From positions 57,180 to 121,179 of the forward strand of contig CANRWO010000002.1 in the NCBI GenBank assembly GCA_947643615.1: a stretch of DNA of 64,000 nt, in the 5' to 3' direction. A model generated the notes under the pieces. That model saw nothing but the letters and a program-made list of their open reading frames with translations, searched no databases and was not told the DNA's origin. This DNA comes from an uncultured Lachnospiraceae bacterium. Its GTDB lineage: Bacteria > Bacillota > Clostridia > Lachnospirales > Lachnospiraceae. Of this stretch, positions 18,638 to 28,817 are shown in pieces. Made by a program: the position numbers and the translations under genes. Position 1 is the stretch's first letter; the number at the start of each line of letters is the position of its first letter.

Positions 18638-18705
18638 TTGACGGCAAAGTGCGGTATAGATAGAATAATTATCATATCGGGTATATCGGTCCATAATCTA
18701 TACCG
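18638..18705 (+). promoter_or_regulatory. Alpha-glucosidase promoter with inverted repeat
   Basis: TTGACG (18638-18643) and TAGAAT (18661-18666) lie 17 bp apart. A perfect 10-bp inverted repeat, CGGTATAGAT (18652-18661) and ATCTATACCG (18696-18705), has one arm between the -35 and -10 (sharing one base with the -10) and the other downstream of the start site. Related half-sites (ATCGGGTATA, ATATCGGT) lie between the arms. This looks like an operator for a carbohydrate repressor not encoded next door. Confidence 0.55.
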
Positions 18706-18782
18706 ATAGTATTCTTGCAATCTCCGTCACAAACAGTATAAGGACGGATTGCTATATTAACAGCAGAAGGGAGATTAATACG

Positions 18783-20435
18783 ATGTCGGACGGAAACAGG
18801 ACAAATTATAATAAGTGGTGGAAAAACGCCGTTATCTATCAGATTTACCCCCGCAGCTTTGCGGACAGCAACGGAGACGGCATAGGTGATTTACAGGGCA
18901 TTATTTCAAAATTGGATTACTTGGAAAAATTAGGGATTGATGCCATATGGCTTTCCCCTGTATGCAAGTCGCCCCAGGACGATAATGGTTATGATATCTC
19001 CGACTACCAGGACATTGACCCCATGTTCGGTACGTTGCAGGATATGGAGGAGTTAATCGCGGAAGCGGAAAAACACCATATTCGAATTATAATGGACTTG
19101 GTATTAAACCATTCTTCGGACGAACATCCCTGGTTCCTGGAAGCGAAAAAAAGCAGGGAAAATCCCTATCACGATTACTATGTCTGGAGGGACGGTACAG
19201 AAGAAACATTTCCCAATGACATGAGGGCGGCATTCGGCGGGCCGGCCTGGGAATGGGTACCGGAAGTAGGGCAATTTTATTTTCACCAGTTTTCCGTAAA
19301 ACAGCCAGATCTGAACTGGGAAAACCCAAAGCTGCGCCGGGAAATTTATGACATGATCAACTGGTGGATCGGAAAAGGTGTAGGCGGCTTCCGCCTGGAC
19401 GTGATCGACCAGATTGCCAAGGAGCCGGATAAGCAGATTACAAATAATGGCCCCAGGCTCCATGAATTCCTAAGGGAACTGAGCAGGGAAACCTTTCAGA
19501 AAGCAGACCTGGTCACTGTAGGAGAAGCCTGGGGAGCGAACACGGAACTTGCAAAACTTTACAGCAATCCCGACAACAGCGAGTTGTCCATGGTGTTTCA
19601 ATTTGAGCATATTTGCCTGGATCAGATTCCGGGCAAAGAAAAATGGGATCTTGCCCCTCTTCCCTTTTTAAAGCTGAAAGAAGTATTTGGACGTTGGCAG
19701 ACACATCTGTACGGAAAGGGGTGGAACAGCCTTTTCTGGAATAATCATGACCTGCCCAGAATTGTATCCCGCTGGGGGGACGATGGAAAATATCGGGTAG
19801 AATCCGCGAAAATGCTGGCCATCCTTTTACATGGAATGCAGGGTACGCCTTATATTTATCAGGGGGAAGAACTGGGAATGACCAATGTCCGATATGATAT
19901 GGAAGAATACAGGGATATAGAAACCCTCAATCTATATCGGGAACGGCTGGAAAAAGGATACCAAAAAGAAGACGTCATGGATTCTATTTATGGGAAAAGC
20001 CGTGATAACGCCAGAACACCCATGCAGTGGAATAACGGGGAAAACGCCGGATTTACCACCGGAAACCCCTGGATCAAAGTAAATCCTAACTATAAGGAGA
20101 TCAATGCGGCAAGCCAAATTACGGATGAAAACTCCATTTTCAACTGTTACCGGCAGTTGATCCGCCTTCGGAAGCAATATCCTGTCTTTGTAGATGGGGA
20201 ATTTCACATGCTGTGCGATGAGGACGAGTCCGTGTTTGCCTATTCCAGAGAGGACAGCGATTCCCAGCTTTTGGTAATCTGTAATTTCTATGGCAAAACG
20301 GTTAATAATCCCCTGGAAAAACCTGAAGACTCTGCTAAACTGCTGATTGCCAATTACCAGGATACGGATTGGAATGACATTTTGCGCCCATATGAAGCAA
20401 GGATGTATTTGATAAATAAAAGGGATAATATATAA
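18783..20435 (+). CDS. GH13 alpha-glucosidase (oligo-1,6-glucosidase type)
   Basis: 550 aa cytoplasmic enzyme with no signal peptide. The N-terminus WWKNAVIYQIYPRSFADSNGDGIGD is diagnostic for the GH13 oligo-1,6-glucosidase / trehalose-6-phosphate hydrolase group (landmark YQIYPRSF). Conserved regions follow: DLVLNHSSD, GFRLDVI with the nucleophile Asp, VGEAWG with the acid Glu, and NNHDLPR with the transition-state Asp. It would release glucose from alpha-1,6- or alpha-1,4-linked oligosaccharides, or from phosphorylated disaccharides; the sequence alone does not separate these. It stands alone on the plus strand, head-on to replication, convergent with purF. RBS GGGAG lies 9 nt before the ATG. 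Confidence 0.92.
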   Translation: MSDGNRTNYNKWWKNAVIYQIYPRSFADSNGDGIGDLQGIISKLDYLEKLGIDAIWLSPVCKSPQDDNGYDISDYQDIDPMFGTLQDMEELIAEAEKHHIRIIMDLVLNHSSDEHPWFLEAKKSRENPYHDYYVWRDGTEETFPNDMRAAFGGPAWEWVPEVGQFYFHQFSVKQPDLNWENPKLRREIYDMINWWIGKGVGGFRLDVIDQIAKEPDKQITNNGPRLHEFLRELSRETFQKADLVTVGEAWGANTELAKLYSNPDNSELSMVFQFEHICLDQIPGKEKWDLAPLPFLKLKEVFGRWQTHLYGKGWNSLFWNNHDLPRIVSRWGDDGKYRVESAKMLAILLHGMQGTPYIYQGEELGMTNVRYDMEEYRDIETLNLYRERLEKGYQKEDVMDSIYGKSRDNARTPMQWNNGENAGFTTGNPWIKVNPNYKEINAASQITDENSIFNCYRQLIRLRKQYPVFVDGEFHMLCDEDESVFAYSREDSDSQLLVICNFYGKTVNNPLEKPEDSAKLLIANYQDTDWNDILRPYEARMYLINKRDNI

Positions 20436-20455
20436 AATTACAGTGTATGGGGAAA

Positions 20456-20488
20456 GGGTAGGGGTATCATTTAAGCAACGCCCTACCC
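20456..20488. terminator. Candidate bidirectional terminator between convergent genes
   Basis: An 8-bp stem GGGTAGGG (20456-20463) / CCCTACCC (20481-20488) lies between the glucosidase stop and the purF stop. No long T-run follows on either strand, so it is only a candidate. Confidence 0.4.
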
Positions 20489-20525
20489 AGCCCATAGGCT
20501 GCAAGGCCGTCAGCACCTCTTTATC

Positions 20526-21950
20526 TCAAACCCCTTCAGACAATTTTCTTTCAAAACGATCCTTACGCAAATCTGCCGGGACTTTCGTGGGGTATTTTCC
20601 CTGAAAGCAAGCAGCACAATAATCCTCACTGTCTATCAGTTTATTCAGCTTCTCTATGGGTAAATATCCCAAAGAGTCTACTCCAATCATCCATGCAATC
20701 TCGTCCACGCTATGATGGCATGCAATCAGGTTTTCTTCCGAATCAATATCCGTTCCATAATAACAGGGATATAAAAATGGCGGCGCTGAAATTCTCATAT
20801 GGATCTCTTTCGCTCCGGCATCACGCAAAAGCTTTACAATGCGTTTGCTGGTCGTCCCTCTTACAATAGAATCATCTATCAGTACAACTCTTTTTCCATC
20901 AATTATCTTCTTAACAGGACTCAGCTTAATTCTAACCTTGTCCATACGTTCATTTTGTTCCGGAGAAATGAATGTCCTTCCAATATATTTGTTTTTTATC
21001 AACCCAATCCCATAAGGGATTCCGGATTTTCGCGCATACCCCAATGCGGCATCCAGTCCGCTGTCGGGAACGCCAATCACAATATCCGCGCATTTGGGAT
21101 AACTCTCTGCCAGTAATTCTCCGGCTTTTATACGAGATTCATGTACGGATATTCCATCTATAACGGAATCCGGTCTTGCAAAATAGATGTATTCAAAAAT
21201 GCAGGTTCTTTGCCTCTGTTTTTCACAGTGTTCTCTCCTTGATTCCACACCGTTTTTTGTAAACACCAGAATCTCTCCCGGCAGCACATCACGGATAAAT
21301 TCTGCTCCTACCGCTGACAATGCACAGCTTTCGGATGCAGCCACATATGCCCCGTCCGCCGTCTTTCCATAGCAAAGCGGCCGAAACCCATATGGATCTC
21401 TTGCCGCAATCATCTTTGTAGAAGAAATCAACACCAACGAATACGCACCCTCCAGTAAATTCATGGTATTGCTGACTGCTTCCTCAATACTTGGCGTCAC
21501 AAGCCTTTCTCTTGTAATCACATAAGCGATGGTTTCCGTATCACTGGTTGTATGGAAAATTGCTCCCGATAATTCCAGCTTATCGCGAAGTTCCAATGAA
21601 TTGGTAAGATTTCCGTTATGCGCCAGTGCCATCTTTCCCTTCTGGTGGTTAATTTCAATAGGCTGACAGTTATTTCTCGTGTTTCCTCCGGTTGTTCCAT
21701 ATCTTACATGTCCCACCGCCATATTCCCCATCGGAAAATGAGTTAACGTATCTTTAGAAAATACCTCACTGACAAGCCCAAGATCTTTATAGGAAGAAAA
21801 TACGCCGTCAGCATTTACAACAATTCCACAGCTCTCCTGTCCTCTGTGCTGCAGGGCATACAGACCATAATAAACAATGCCTGCAGCATTTACCTTTTTT
21901 GTGCCCATCACTCCGAATACGCCGCACTCTTCATGAATAGCCATAACCAT
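20526..21950 (-). CDS. purF: Amidophosphoribosyltransferase
   Basis: 474 aa. First committed step of purine synthesis: PRPP plus glutamine gives phosphoribosylamine. The class II glutaminase domain starts at the Cys in HEECGVFGV, preceded by a short propeptide. Further landmarks are GHVRYGTTG, HNGNLTN and the PRPP loop VVLIDDSIVRGTTS. C-terminal cysteines (DYCAACFQGKYP) fit the Fe-S form found in Bacillus. The longest frame starts at 21983 in an ATGA overlap with the pyrG stop. I prefer 21950 or 21944, which lie after a strong AGGAGG and give a propeptide of normal length. It follows pyrG in the same direction, so the two are coupled. Confidence 0.95.
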   Translation of the reverse strand: MVMAIHEECGVFGVMGTKKVNAAGIVYYGLYALQHRGQESCGIVVNADGVFSSYKDLGLVSEVFSKDTLTHFPMGNMAVGHVRYGTTGGNTRNNCQPIEINHQKGKMALAHNGNLTNSLELRDKLELSGAIFHTTSDTETIAYVITRERLVTPSIEEAVSNTMNLLEGAYSLVLISSTKMIAARDPYGFRPLCYGKTADGAYVAASESCALSAVGAEFIRDVLPGEILVFTKNGVESRREHCEKQRQRTCIFEYIYFARPDSVIDGISVHESRIKAGELLAESYPKCADIVIGVPDSGLDAALGYARKSGIPYGIGLIKNKYIGRTFISPEQNERMDKVRIKLSPVKKIIDGKRVVLIDDSIVRGTTSKRIVKLLRDAGAKEIHMRISAPPFLYPCYYGTDIDSEENLIACHHSVDEIAWMIGVDSLGYLPIEKLNKLIDSEDYCAACFQGKYPTKVPADLRKDRFERKLSEGV

Positions 21951-21979
21951 ATTCCCTCCTGCTATATAGAGTATTCTGC

Positions 21980-23614
<1,635 letters not shown>

Positions 23615-23702
23615 TTACTCAAATTCCACCGCTGTTCTCTGATAAACATCAAACCTACTAAGGAATTCCCGTTTATCCTGCATGTCAAAAGTGTTTATAC
23701 AC

Positions 23703-25799
23703 CTATTTTACGCCAAACAGTAAATCGCCATAAGTTGGAAACGGCCAGTATTTCTTTGCCGTCATCGTTTCTGCCTCATCACAGGCAACTCTTAATTCTC
23801 CCATCTTTCCTAAAACGGTATCTCGAATCATATAGGACTCTGATTCAATATCTCCCGCATCCTTAAGTTTCATTACTGCTTCTTCCAATTCATCTGTCTT
23901 AACCGCGATCTGTTCTTCCAATCTTGCAAGCTTTTTAAGAAGTCCGGCCTCATAGCCGCATGAGATTGAATCATCTACCACTTTTTTTGCCGCCGCTGTA
24001 TTTGCAAGCTCCAATATGTATGCGCCTACTGCCGGAGCAATCTCTGTCTTTGCCATATCAATCATGGTATTGGCCTCAATCAGAACCGTCTTACAATAGT
24101 TTTCCAACATAATTTCACATCTGGACTTCAGCTCCGCTTCTGAAAATACTCTGTGGGATGTCAGCATCTGCACGTTCTTTTCATCCAATAAATGTGGCAT
24201 ACAATCCGGTGTTGTACGATAGTTAAGAAGTCCTCTCTTTTCCGTAGCGTCCTTAATCCATATGTCGTCATACCCATTACCGTTGAAAATAACATGTTTA
24301 TGGTCTTTGATGGTCTTGCGAATCATTTCGTGCAGTACTTCTTCAAAATTCTCCGCTTTTTCCAGTCTGTCCGCATAAATTTTCAAACTTTCAGCCACCG
24401 CGCTGTTCAGCATGATATTTGCACAGGCAATGCTGTTAGAAGAACCTAGCATACGGAATTCAAATTTATTTCCGGTAAATGCAAACGGAGATGTACGGTT
24501 GCGGTCTGTGGTATCACGATTAAACTTGGGAAGTACATCTACGCCGAGCTTCATCTGTTTTTTTTCGGTTCCCGCATATGGGGTACCGGTTTCAATTGCT
24601 TCCAATACTGCATTCAATTCTTCTCCAAGGAAGATAGAAATGACTGCCGGAGGCGCTTCGTTTGCCCCAAGTCTGTGATCGTTTCCTGCCGTCGCGACAG
24701 ATAGACGAAGCAGATCCTGATAATCGTCAACCGCCTTGATAACCGCACAGAGAAACAGCAAAAACTGTGCGTTTTCATACGGCGTTTCTCCCGGCGACAG
24801 CAGATTCACGCCTCCATCTGTAGCCAACGACCAGTTGTTATGCTTTCCGCTTCCATTTACTCCGGCAAACGGTTTTTCATGAAGCAGGCACACAAGCCCA
24901 TGCTTTGCCGCAACCTTCTGCATAATTTCCATTGTCAGCTGGTTATGGTCTGTTGCAATGTTTGTCGTTGTATAGATAGGGGCAAGCTCATGCTGTGCCG
25001 GGGCGACTTCGTTATGCTCTGTCTTTGCCAGAATGCCCAGTTTCCAAAGTTCCTCATTCAATTCTTCCATATAGGCCGCAACCCGCGGTTTGATCACCCC
25101 GAAATAATGATCGTCCATCTCCTGTCCCTTTGGCGGCTTTGCGCCAAAAAGTGTACGTCCCGTAAATCGAAGATCCCTTCTTTGTTTATACATTTCTTCT
25201 GTAATAAGGAAATATTCCTGTTCCGGTCCTACAGATGTGCGGACACATTTCACATCGTCATTTCCAAACAGATGAAGAATACGGATTGCCTGCTTATTTA
25301 ACGCTTCCATAGAACGGAGCAGCGGCGTTTTCTTATCCAGCGCTTCTCCGCCATAAGAGCAGAACGCGGTAGGAATACACAAAGTATTTCCCTTAATGAA
25401 TGCATAAGACGTAGGGTCCCATGCTGTGTATCCCCGCGCTTCAAAAGTAGCACGAAGTCCGCCGGAGGGAAACGACGAAGCATCCGGTTCTCCTTTGATC
25501 AATTCCTTTCCGGAAAACTCCATAATCACACCGCCATCCGGGGATGGAGAAATAAAACTGTCGTGTTTTTCCGCTGTGACGCCGGTAAGCGGCTGGAACC
25601 AATGTGTATAGTGCGTAGCGCCATGACCCACCGCCCATTCTTTCATAGCTGCCGCTACTGCATTTGCTACGCCAATATCAAGCTTTGCGCCTTCATCAAT
25701 CGTCTTTCTCAAAGACTGATAAACCTTTGCCGATAAATTTGCTTTCATCACTCTGTCATCAAATACTTTACATCCAAAAAAATCTGATACATTCTTCAT
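23703..25799 (-). CDS. glnN: Glutamine synthetase type III
   Basis: 698 aa, the typical length of GSIII (about 700, versus about 450 for GSI). Condenses glutamate and ammonia to glutamine with ATP. Landmarks are the GSIII N-terminus ([15 protein letters not shown]), GPEQEYFL (metal-binding Glu), [23 protein letters not shown] (His of the active site), and [13 protein letters not shown]. The start at 25799 is chosen because GGAAGGAG lies upstream and homologues begin MKNVSDFFG; the frame runs back to 25835. It is transcribed from a promoter at 25976-26004 through a roughly 170-nt leader with two ANTAR-type hairpins. This is the second glutamine synthetase in the window, after the short GSI at 29559. 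Confidence 0.95.
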   Translation of the reverse strand: MKNVSDFFGCKVFDDRVMKANLSAKVYQSLRKTIDEGAKLDIGVANAVAAAMKEWAVGHGATHYTHWFQPLTGVTAEKHDSFISPSPDGGVIMEFSGKELIKGEPDASSFPSGGLRATFEARGYTAWDPTSYAFIKGNTLCIPTAFCSYGGEALDKKTPLLRSMEALNKQAIRILHLFGNDDVKCVRTSVGPEQEYFLITEEMYKQRRDLRFTGRTLFGAKPPKGQEMDDHYFGVIKPRVAAYMEELNEELWKLGILAKTEHNEVAPAQHELAPIYTTTNIATDHNQLTMEIMQKVAAKHGLVCLLHEKPFAGVNGSGKHNNWSLATDGGVNLLSPGETPYENAQFLLFLCAVIKAVDDYQDLLRLSVATAGNDHRLGANEAPPAVISIFLGEELNAVLEAIETGTPYAGTEKKQMKLGVDVLPKFNRDTTDRNRTSPFAFTGNKFEFRMLGSSNSIACANIMLNSAVAESLKIYADRLEKAENFEEVLHEMIRKTIKDHKHVIFNGNGYDDIWIKDATEKRGLLNYRTTPDCMPHLLDEKNVQMLTSHRVFSEAELKSRCEIMLENYCKTVLIEANTMIDMAKTEIAPAVGAYILELANTAAAKKVVDDSISCGYEAGLLKKLARLEEQIAVKTDELEEAVMKLKDAGDIESESYMIRDTVLGKMGELRVACDEAETMTAKKYWPFPTYGDLLFGVK

Positions 25800-25828
25800 A
25801 ATCTCACTCCTTCCAATTTGAAAATAAA

Positions 25829-25888
25829 AAGACAAGGATGGCTTTTATGGCGCTTTTCCCTGCGCCGCAAAAGACTCCCTTGCCTTTT
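25829..25888 (-). promoter_or_regulatory. ANTAR-type hairpin 2 with overlapping terminator, glnN leader
   Basis: On the minus strand AAAAGGC-AAGGGA-GTCTTTT (25888-25869) forms a 7-bp stem, with one G-U pair, and a hexaloop with A at position 1 and G at position 4, the known ANTAR-target signature. The same bases also fit a longer hairpin (CCTTGCCTT at 25878-25886 with AAGACAAGG at 25829-25837, inner GGCGC/GCGCC) followed by TTTTTATTTT, a terminator. The two folds exclude each other. The inner hairpin loop (AGGGAAAA, 25854-25861) also starts A..G and may be the second ANTAR loop, though it has 8 nt. Confidence 0.65.
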
Positions 25889-25926
25889 ATATCAAATTGT
25901 ATGTATTTTCATTTATAAAAGTAAAA

Positions 25927-25966
25927 GCGTCTCTGAGAACTTACTCTCAAAGACGCCCTTGCCTTT
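25927..25966 (-). promoter_or_regulatory. ANTAR-type hairpin 1 with overlapping terminator, glnN leader
   Basis: On the minus strand AAAGGC-AAGGGC-GTCTTT (25966-25949) is a 6-bp stem with a hexaloop carrying A1 and G4. Its 3' arm is shared with a 12-bp stem (25956-25945 with 25938-25927, one mismatch, 6-nt loop) followed by TTTTACTTTTAT, a good terminator. Forming the first hairpin would block the second. The sequence AAGGCAAGGG.GTCTTT recurs in hairpin 2, about 80 nt downstream. Confidence 0.65.
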
Positions 25967-25975
25967 ACGTGTTGG

Positions 25976-26004
25976 ATAATACACCCTTAAAAACCATTTG
26001 TCAA
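25976..26004 (-). promoter_or_regulatory. glnN promoter
   Basis: On the minus strand TTGACA (26004-25999) and TATTAT (25981-25976) are separated by exactly 17 bp. The start would be near 25969, just before the first ANTAR-type hairpin. Confidence 0.75.
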
Positions 26005-26040
26005 TCCTTTTTTATTTTTTCTATCGTTTCCAAAAAAATA

Positions 26041-26069
26041 TTGACAAAGCGCATTATCCGCTGTATAAA
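26041..26069 (+). promoter_or_regulatory. gltB-operon promoter
   Basis: TTGACA (26041-26046) and TATAAA (26064-26069) are separated by 17 bp. The start near 26076 lies immediately before the ANTAR-type hairpin. The -35 boxes of this promoter and the glnN promoter are about 36 bp apart, back to back. Confidence 0.75.
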
Positions 26070-26077
26070 TATAAAAT

Positions 26078-26135
26078 ATGAGCAAAGGCGTTCATTTTCA
26101 GAGCAGGAATCACCTGCCCTGAAAACGGACGCCTT
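26078..26135 (+). promoter_or_regulatory. ANTAR-type hairpin with overlapping terminator-like stem, gltB leader
   Basis: ATGAGC-AAAGGC-GTTCAT (26078-26095) is a 6-bp stem with one G-T pair and a hexaloop with A1 and G4. The loop and 3' arm are also part of a longer stem: AAGGCGT (26085-26091) with ACGCCTT (26129-26135), and TTTTCAG (26095-26101) with CTGAAAA (26119-26125), with an inner CAGG/CCTG. The bases that follow are CGATTTTGG, a weak T-tract. The two folds exclude each other. Confidence 0.6.
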
Positions 26136-26175
26136 CGATTTTGGGGATTTATTCTTAAAGGAGGGTGCAAAACTT

Positions 26176-27270
26176 ATGAAAATCGAGGGCCAGGTAAGAA
26201 TCCCTTCCGGGTGTGCGATCTCAGCAGTAATTTCCAAAGACGGGAATAAGATGTCCGGTGAAACGATTACAAATTCCATGAAACCCATGCATGACCGCTC
26301 CAACGGATTAGGCGGCGGTTTTGCCGGTTATGGCATTTACCCTGAATATAAAGATTTTTATGCATTCCATATGTTTTTTGATTCCCGCGACACGCGTAAG
26401 AAATGCGAAGCTTTCTTAAAGGAACGCTTTGAAATTGTCCAATCGGAAATCATTCCAACCCGAAAGATTCCTGCAATTACAGATGAGCCGATTATATGGA
26501 GATATTTTGTTGCGCCGTTAAATTCTGTTCTTGTATCTTTACAGTCAGAAGAAAAAGAATTTGTCGCTAAAACTATTATCAAGATCAACGCCGAAATGTC
26601 CGGCGCTTATGTCTTTTCCAGTGGTAAGAACATGGGCGCTTTCAAAGCAGTGGGTTTCCCGGAAGATGTGGGCATCTTTTATAAATTAGAAGACTATGAA
26701 GGATATACCTGGACTGCACACGGTCGTTATCCCACAAACACTCCCGGCTGGTGGGGAGGCGCGCATCCGTTTACACTGCTTGACTATTCCGTTGTACATA
26801 ACGGAGAAATATCTTCCTATGACGCGAACCGCCGATTTATCGAGATGTTTGGCTATAAATGTACCCTCCAGACCGATACGGAAGTCATTACCTATATTAT
26901 GGATTACTTGCTCCGCGTACAGGGACTTACGCTCAACGAATCCGCAAGTGTGATCGCCGCACCTTTCTGGAGTACCATTGCGGCAAAAACAGATTTGGAC
27001 GACCAAAAGAAACATACTTACCTTAGAACTATATTTCCAAGCCTTCTGATTACCGGTCCTTTTTCCATCATTTTTGCATTTGATGGCGGATTGATGGCGC
27101 TAAATGACCGTCTGAAGCTTCGTTCAATGGTAGTTGGTGAAAAGAATGATAAAGTTTATATCGCCAGTGAAGAAGCCGCTATCCGAACCATGGAACCGAA
27201 TGCAGAAAACATATGGTCTCCCGCCGGCGGTGAACCTGTCATCGTAAAAGTAAAGGAAGGTGCATTTTAA
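26176..27270 (+). CDS. Glutamate synthase, glutaminase-domain subunit
   Basis: 364 aa, class II glutamine amidotransferase matching the first domain of glutamate synthase as a separate protein. It would release ammonia from glutamine for the FMN subunit next door. Landmarks are GHDRSN-like MHDRSNGLGGGFAGYG, the TWTAHGRYPTNTPGWWGGAHPF segment (ARYPTN/H motif), and VVHNGEISSYDAN. The expected nucleophile Cys is at position 13 (IPSGCAISAVI), not next to the start Met, so cleavage of a 12-residue propeptide is needed, as in PurF. The start ATG at 26176 follows AAAGGAGG. The stop overlaps the next start (TAATG). Three such genes together form a split, archaeal-type enzyme. Confidence 0.88.
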   Translation: MKIEGQVRIPSGCAISAVISKDGNKMSGETITNSMKPMHDRSNGLGGGFAGYGIYPEYKDFYAFHMFFDSRDTRKKCEAFLKERFEIVQSEIIPTRKIPAITDEPIIWRYFVAPLNSVLVSLQSEEKEFVAKTIIKINAEMSGAYVFSSGKNMGAFKAVGFPEDVGIFYKLEDYEGYTWTAHGRYPTNTPGWWGGAHPFTLLDYSVVHNGEISSYDANRRFIEMFGYKCTLQTDTEVITYIMDYLLRVQGLTLNESASVIAAPFWSTIAAKTDLDDQKKHTYLRTIFPSLLITGPFSIIFAFDGGLMALNDRLKLRSMVVGEKNDKVYIASEEAAIRTMEPNAENIWSPAGGEPVIVKVKEGAF

Positions 27271-28775
27271 TGAGTATCGAATTTATTTATCCTGAATTTG
27301 AAGTAATCAGAAATGAAAACAAATGCATTTCCTGTCGTATATGTGAGCAGCAATGTGCAAATGAAGCCCACAGCTACGATGAAAAACACAAAATTATGAT
27401 GTGTGATGATTCAAAATGCGTAAACTGCCAACGCTGCGTTTCTTTTTGTCCTAAAAGAGCCTTAAAGATTGTAAAAAGCGACTGTACCCTGCGCGAAAAC
27501 GCCAACTGGTCAAACGAAACGATTAAAGAGATCTATAAACAGGCAAACAGCGGCGGCGTTCTTTTGTCATCCATGGGTAATCCAAAACCTTTTCCCGTTT
27601 ACTGGGACAAAATCCTGATCAATGCTTCACAGGTAACGAACCCTTCCATTGATCCATTGCGGGAACCCATGGAAACCAGAGTTTATCTCGGAAAGAAACC
27701 GTCAAAAGTGCAACGCACAAAAGATGGAGCCTTAGACTGTAAACTGCCTCCGCAGCTGGAATTGTCTATGCCGGTTATGTTCTCAGCCATGAGCTACGGC
27801 TCTATCAGCTACAATGCTCATAAGTCTCTCGCACTTGCAGCAACAGAACTTGGGATTTTATATAACACCGGAGAAGGCGGACTGCATGAAGATTTTTACT
27901 GCTATGGAGAAAATACCGTCGTACAGGTAGCTTCCGGACGTTTTGGTGTCCATGCGGATTATCTGAAGGCAGGTGCAGCTATTGAGATCAAAATAGGACA
28001 AGGCGCAAAACCAGGTATCGGGGGACATCTTCCCGGTGCAAAAATCGTAGGAGATATATCCCGTACCCGTATGATCCCGGAAGGGTCCGATGCCATTTCC
28101 CCTGCGCCCCACCATGATATTTATTCCATCGAAGATTTGCGTCAGCTTGTCTTTTCTCTAAAAGAAGCTACGGAATATAAAAAACCAGTGATTGTAAAAG
28201 TTGCTGCCGTACATAATATTGCGGCAATCGCGAGCGGTATTGCCCGAAGCGGAGCAGATATCATTGCCATTGACGGGTTCCGCGGCGGCACCGGAGCCGC
28301 GCCTACCAGGATCAGAGATCATGTAGGTATCCCCATTGAGCTGGCACTGGCAGCCGTTGATCAGAGACTTCGAAATGAAGGTATCCGCAACCATGTGTCT
28401 CTTGTAGTCGGCGGCAGTATCCGAAGCGCAGCAGATGTAGTAAAAGCCATTGCTCTCGGTGCAGATGCCTGTTATGTAGCTACTGCCGCCCTGCTTGCCT
28501 TGGGCTGCCATCTGTGTCGTACTTGCCAAAGCGGTAAATGTAACTGGGGCATTGCAACCCAGCGCCCGGAGCTTGTGAAAAGGCTTAATCCGGCAATGGG
28601 CAGTGAACGCCTGATTAATCTGATGACCGCATGGAAACACGAGATAAAAGAATTCATGGGCGGTATGGGAATCAATTCCATTGAGGCTTTACGCGGAAAC
28701 CGGCTGATGCTTCGCGGCATCGGCTTAACAGAAAAAGAATTGGAGATCCTCCATATCTCTCACGCCGGAGAATGA
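27270..28775 (+). CDS. Glutamate synthase, FMN-binding subunit with ferredoxin domain
   Basis: 501 aa. It matches the central synthase domain of GltB, which transfers ammonia to 2-oxoglutarate and reduces the product. The N-terminus holds two CxxCxxCxxxC clusters (C19/22/25/29 and C50/53/56/60) for two [4Fe-4S] centres. The FMN barrel follows from about residue 150 (VMFSAMSYGSIS, GEGGLHEDF, GQGAKPGIGGHLPG, DGFRGGTGAAP). Near 410-425, CHLCRTCQSGKC resembles the 3Fe-4S motif of glutamate synthases. No GltD-type NADPH subunit is encoded nearby, so electrons may come from ferredoxin. The start overlaps the stop of the previous gene. Confidence 0.92.
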   Translation: MSIEFIYPEFEVIRNENKCISCRICEQQCANEAHSYDEKHKIMMCDDSKCVNCQRCVSFCPKRALKIVKSDCTLRENANWSNETIKEIYKQANSGGVLLSSMGNPKPFPVYWDKILINASQVTNPSIDPLREPMETRVYLGKKPSKVQRTKDGALDCKLPPQLELSMPVMFSAMSYGSISYNAHKSLALAATELGILYNTGEGGLHEDFYCYGENTVVQVASGRFGVHADYLKAGAAIEIKIGQGAKPGIGGHLPGAKIVGDISRTRMIPEGSDAISPAPHHDIYSIEDLRQLVFSLKEATEYKKPVIVKVAAVHNIAAIASGIARSGADIIAIDGFRGGTGAAPTRIRDHVGIPIELALAAVDQRLRNEGIRNHVSLVVGGSIRSAADVVKAIALGADACYVATAALLALGCHLCRTCQSGKCNWGIATQRPELVKRLNPAMGSERLINLMTAWKHEIKEFMGGMGINSIEALRGNRLMLRGIGLTEKELEILHISHAGE

Positions 28776-28817
28776 CAGGAAAAAGAAAACATAAAATCTT
28801 TTGGGAGGTATGGCAAT

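Noticed and set aside
26101..26118. Second canonical ANTAR hexaloop in the gltB leader
   Set aside because: The hairpin here has a 5-nt loop AATCA without G at position 4, so it does not meet the rule.
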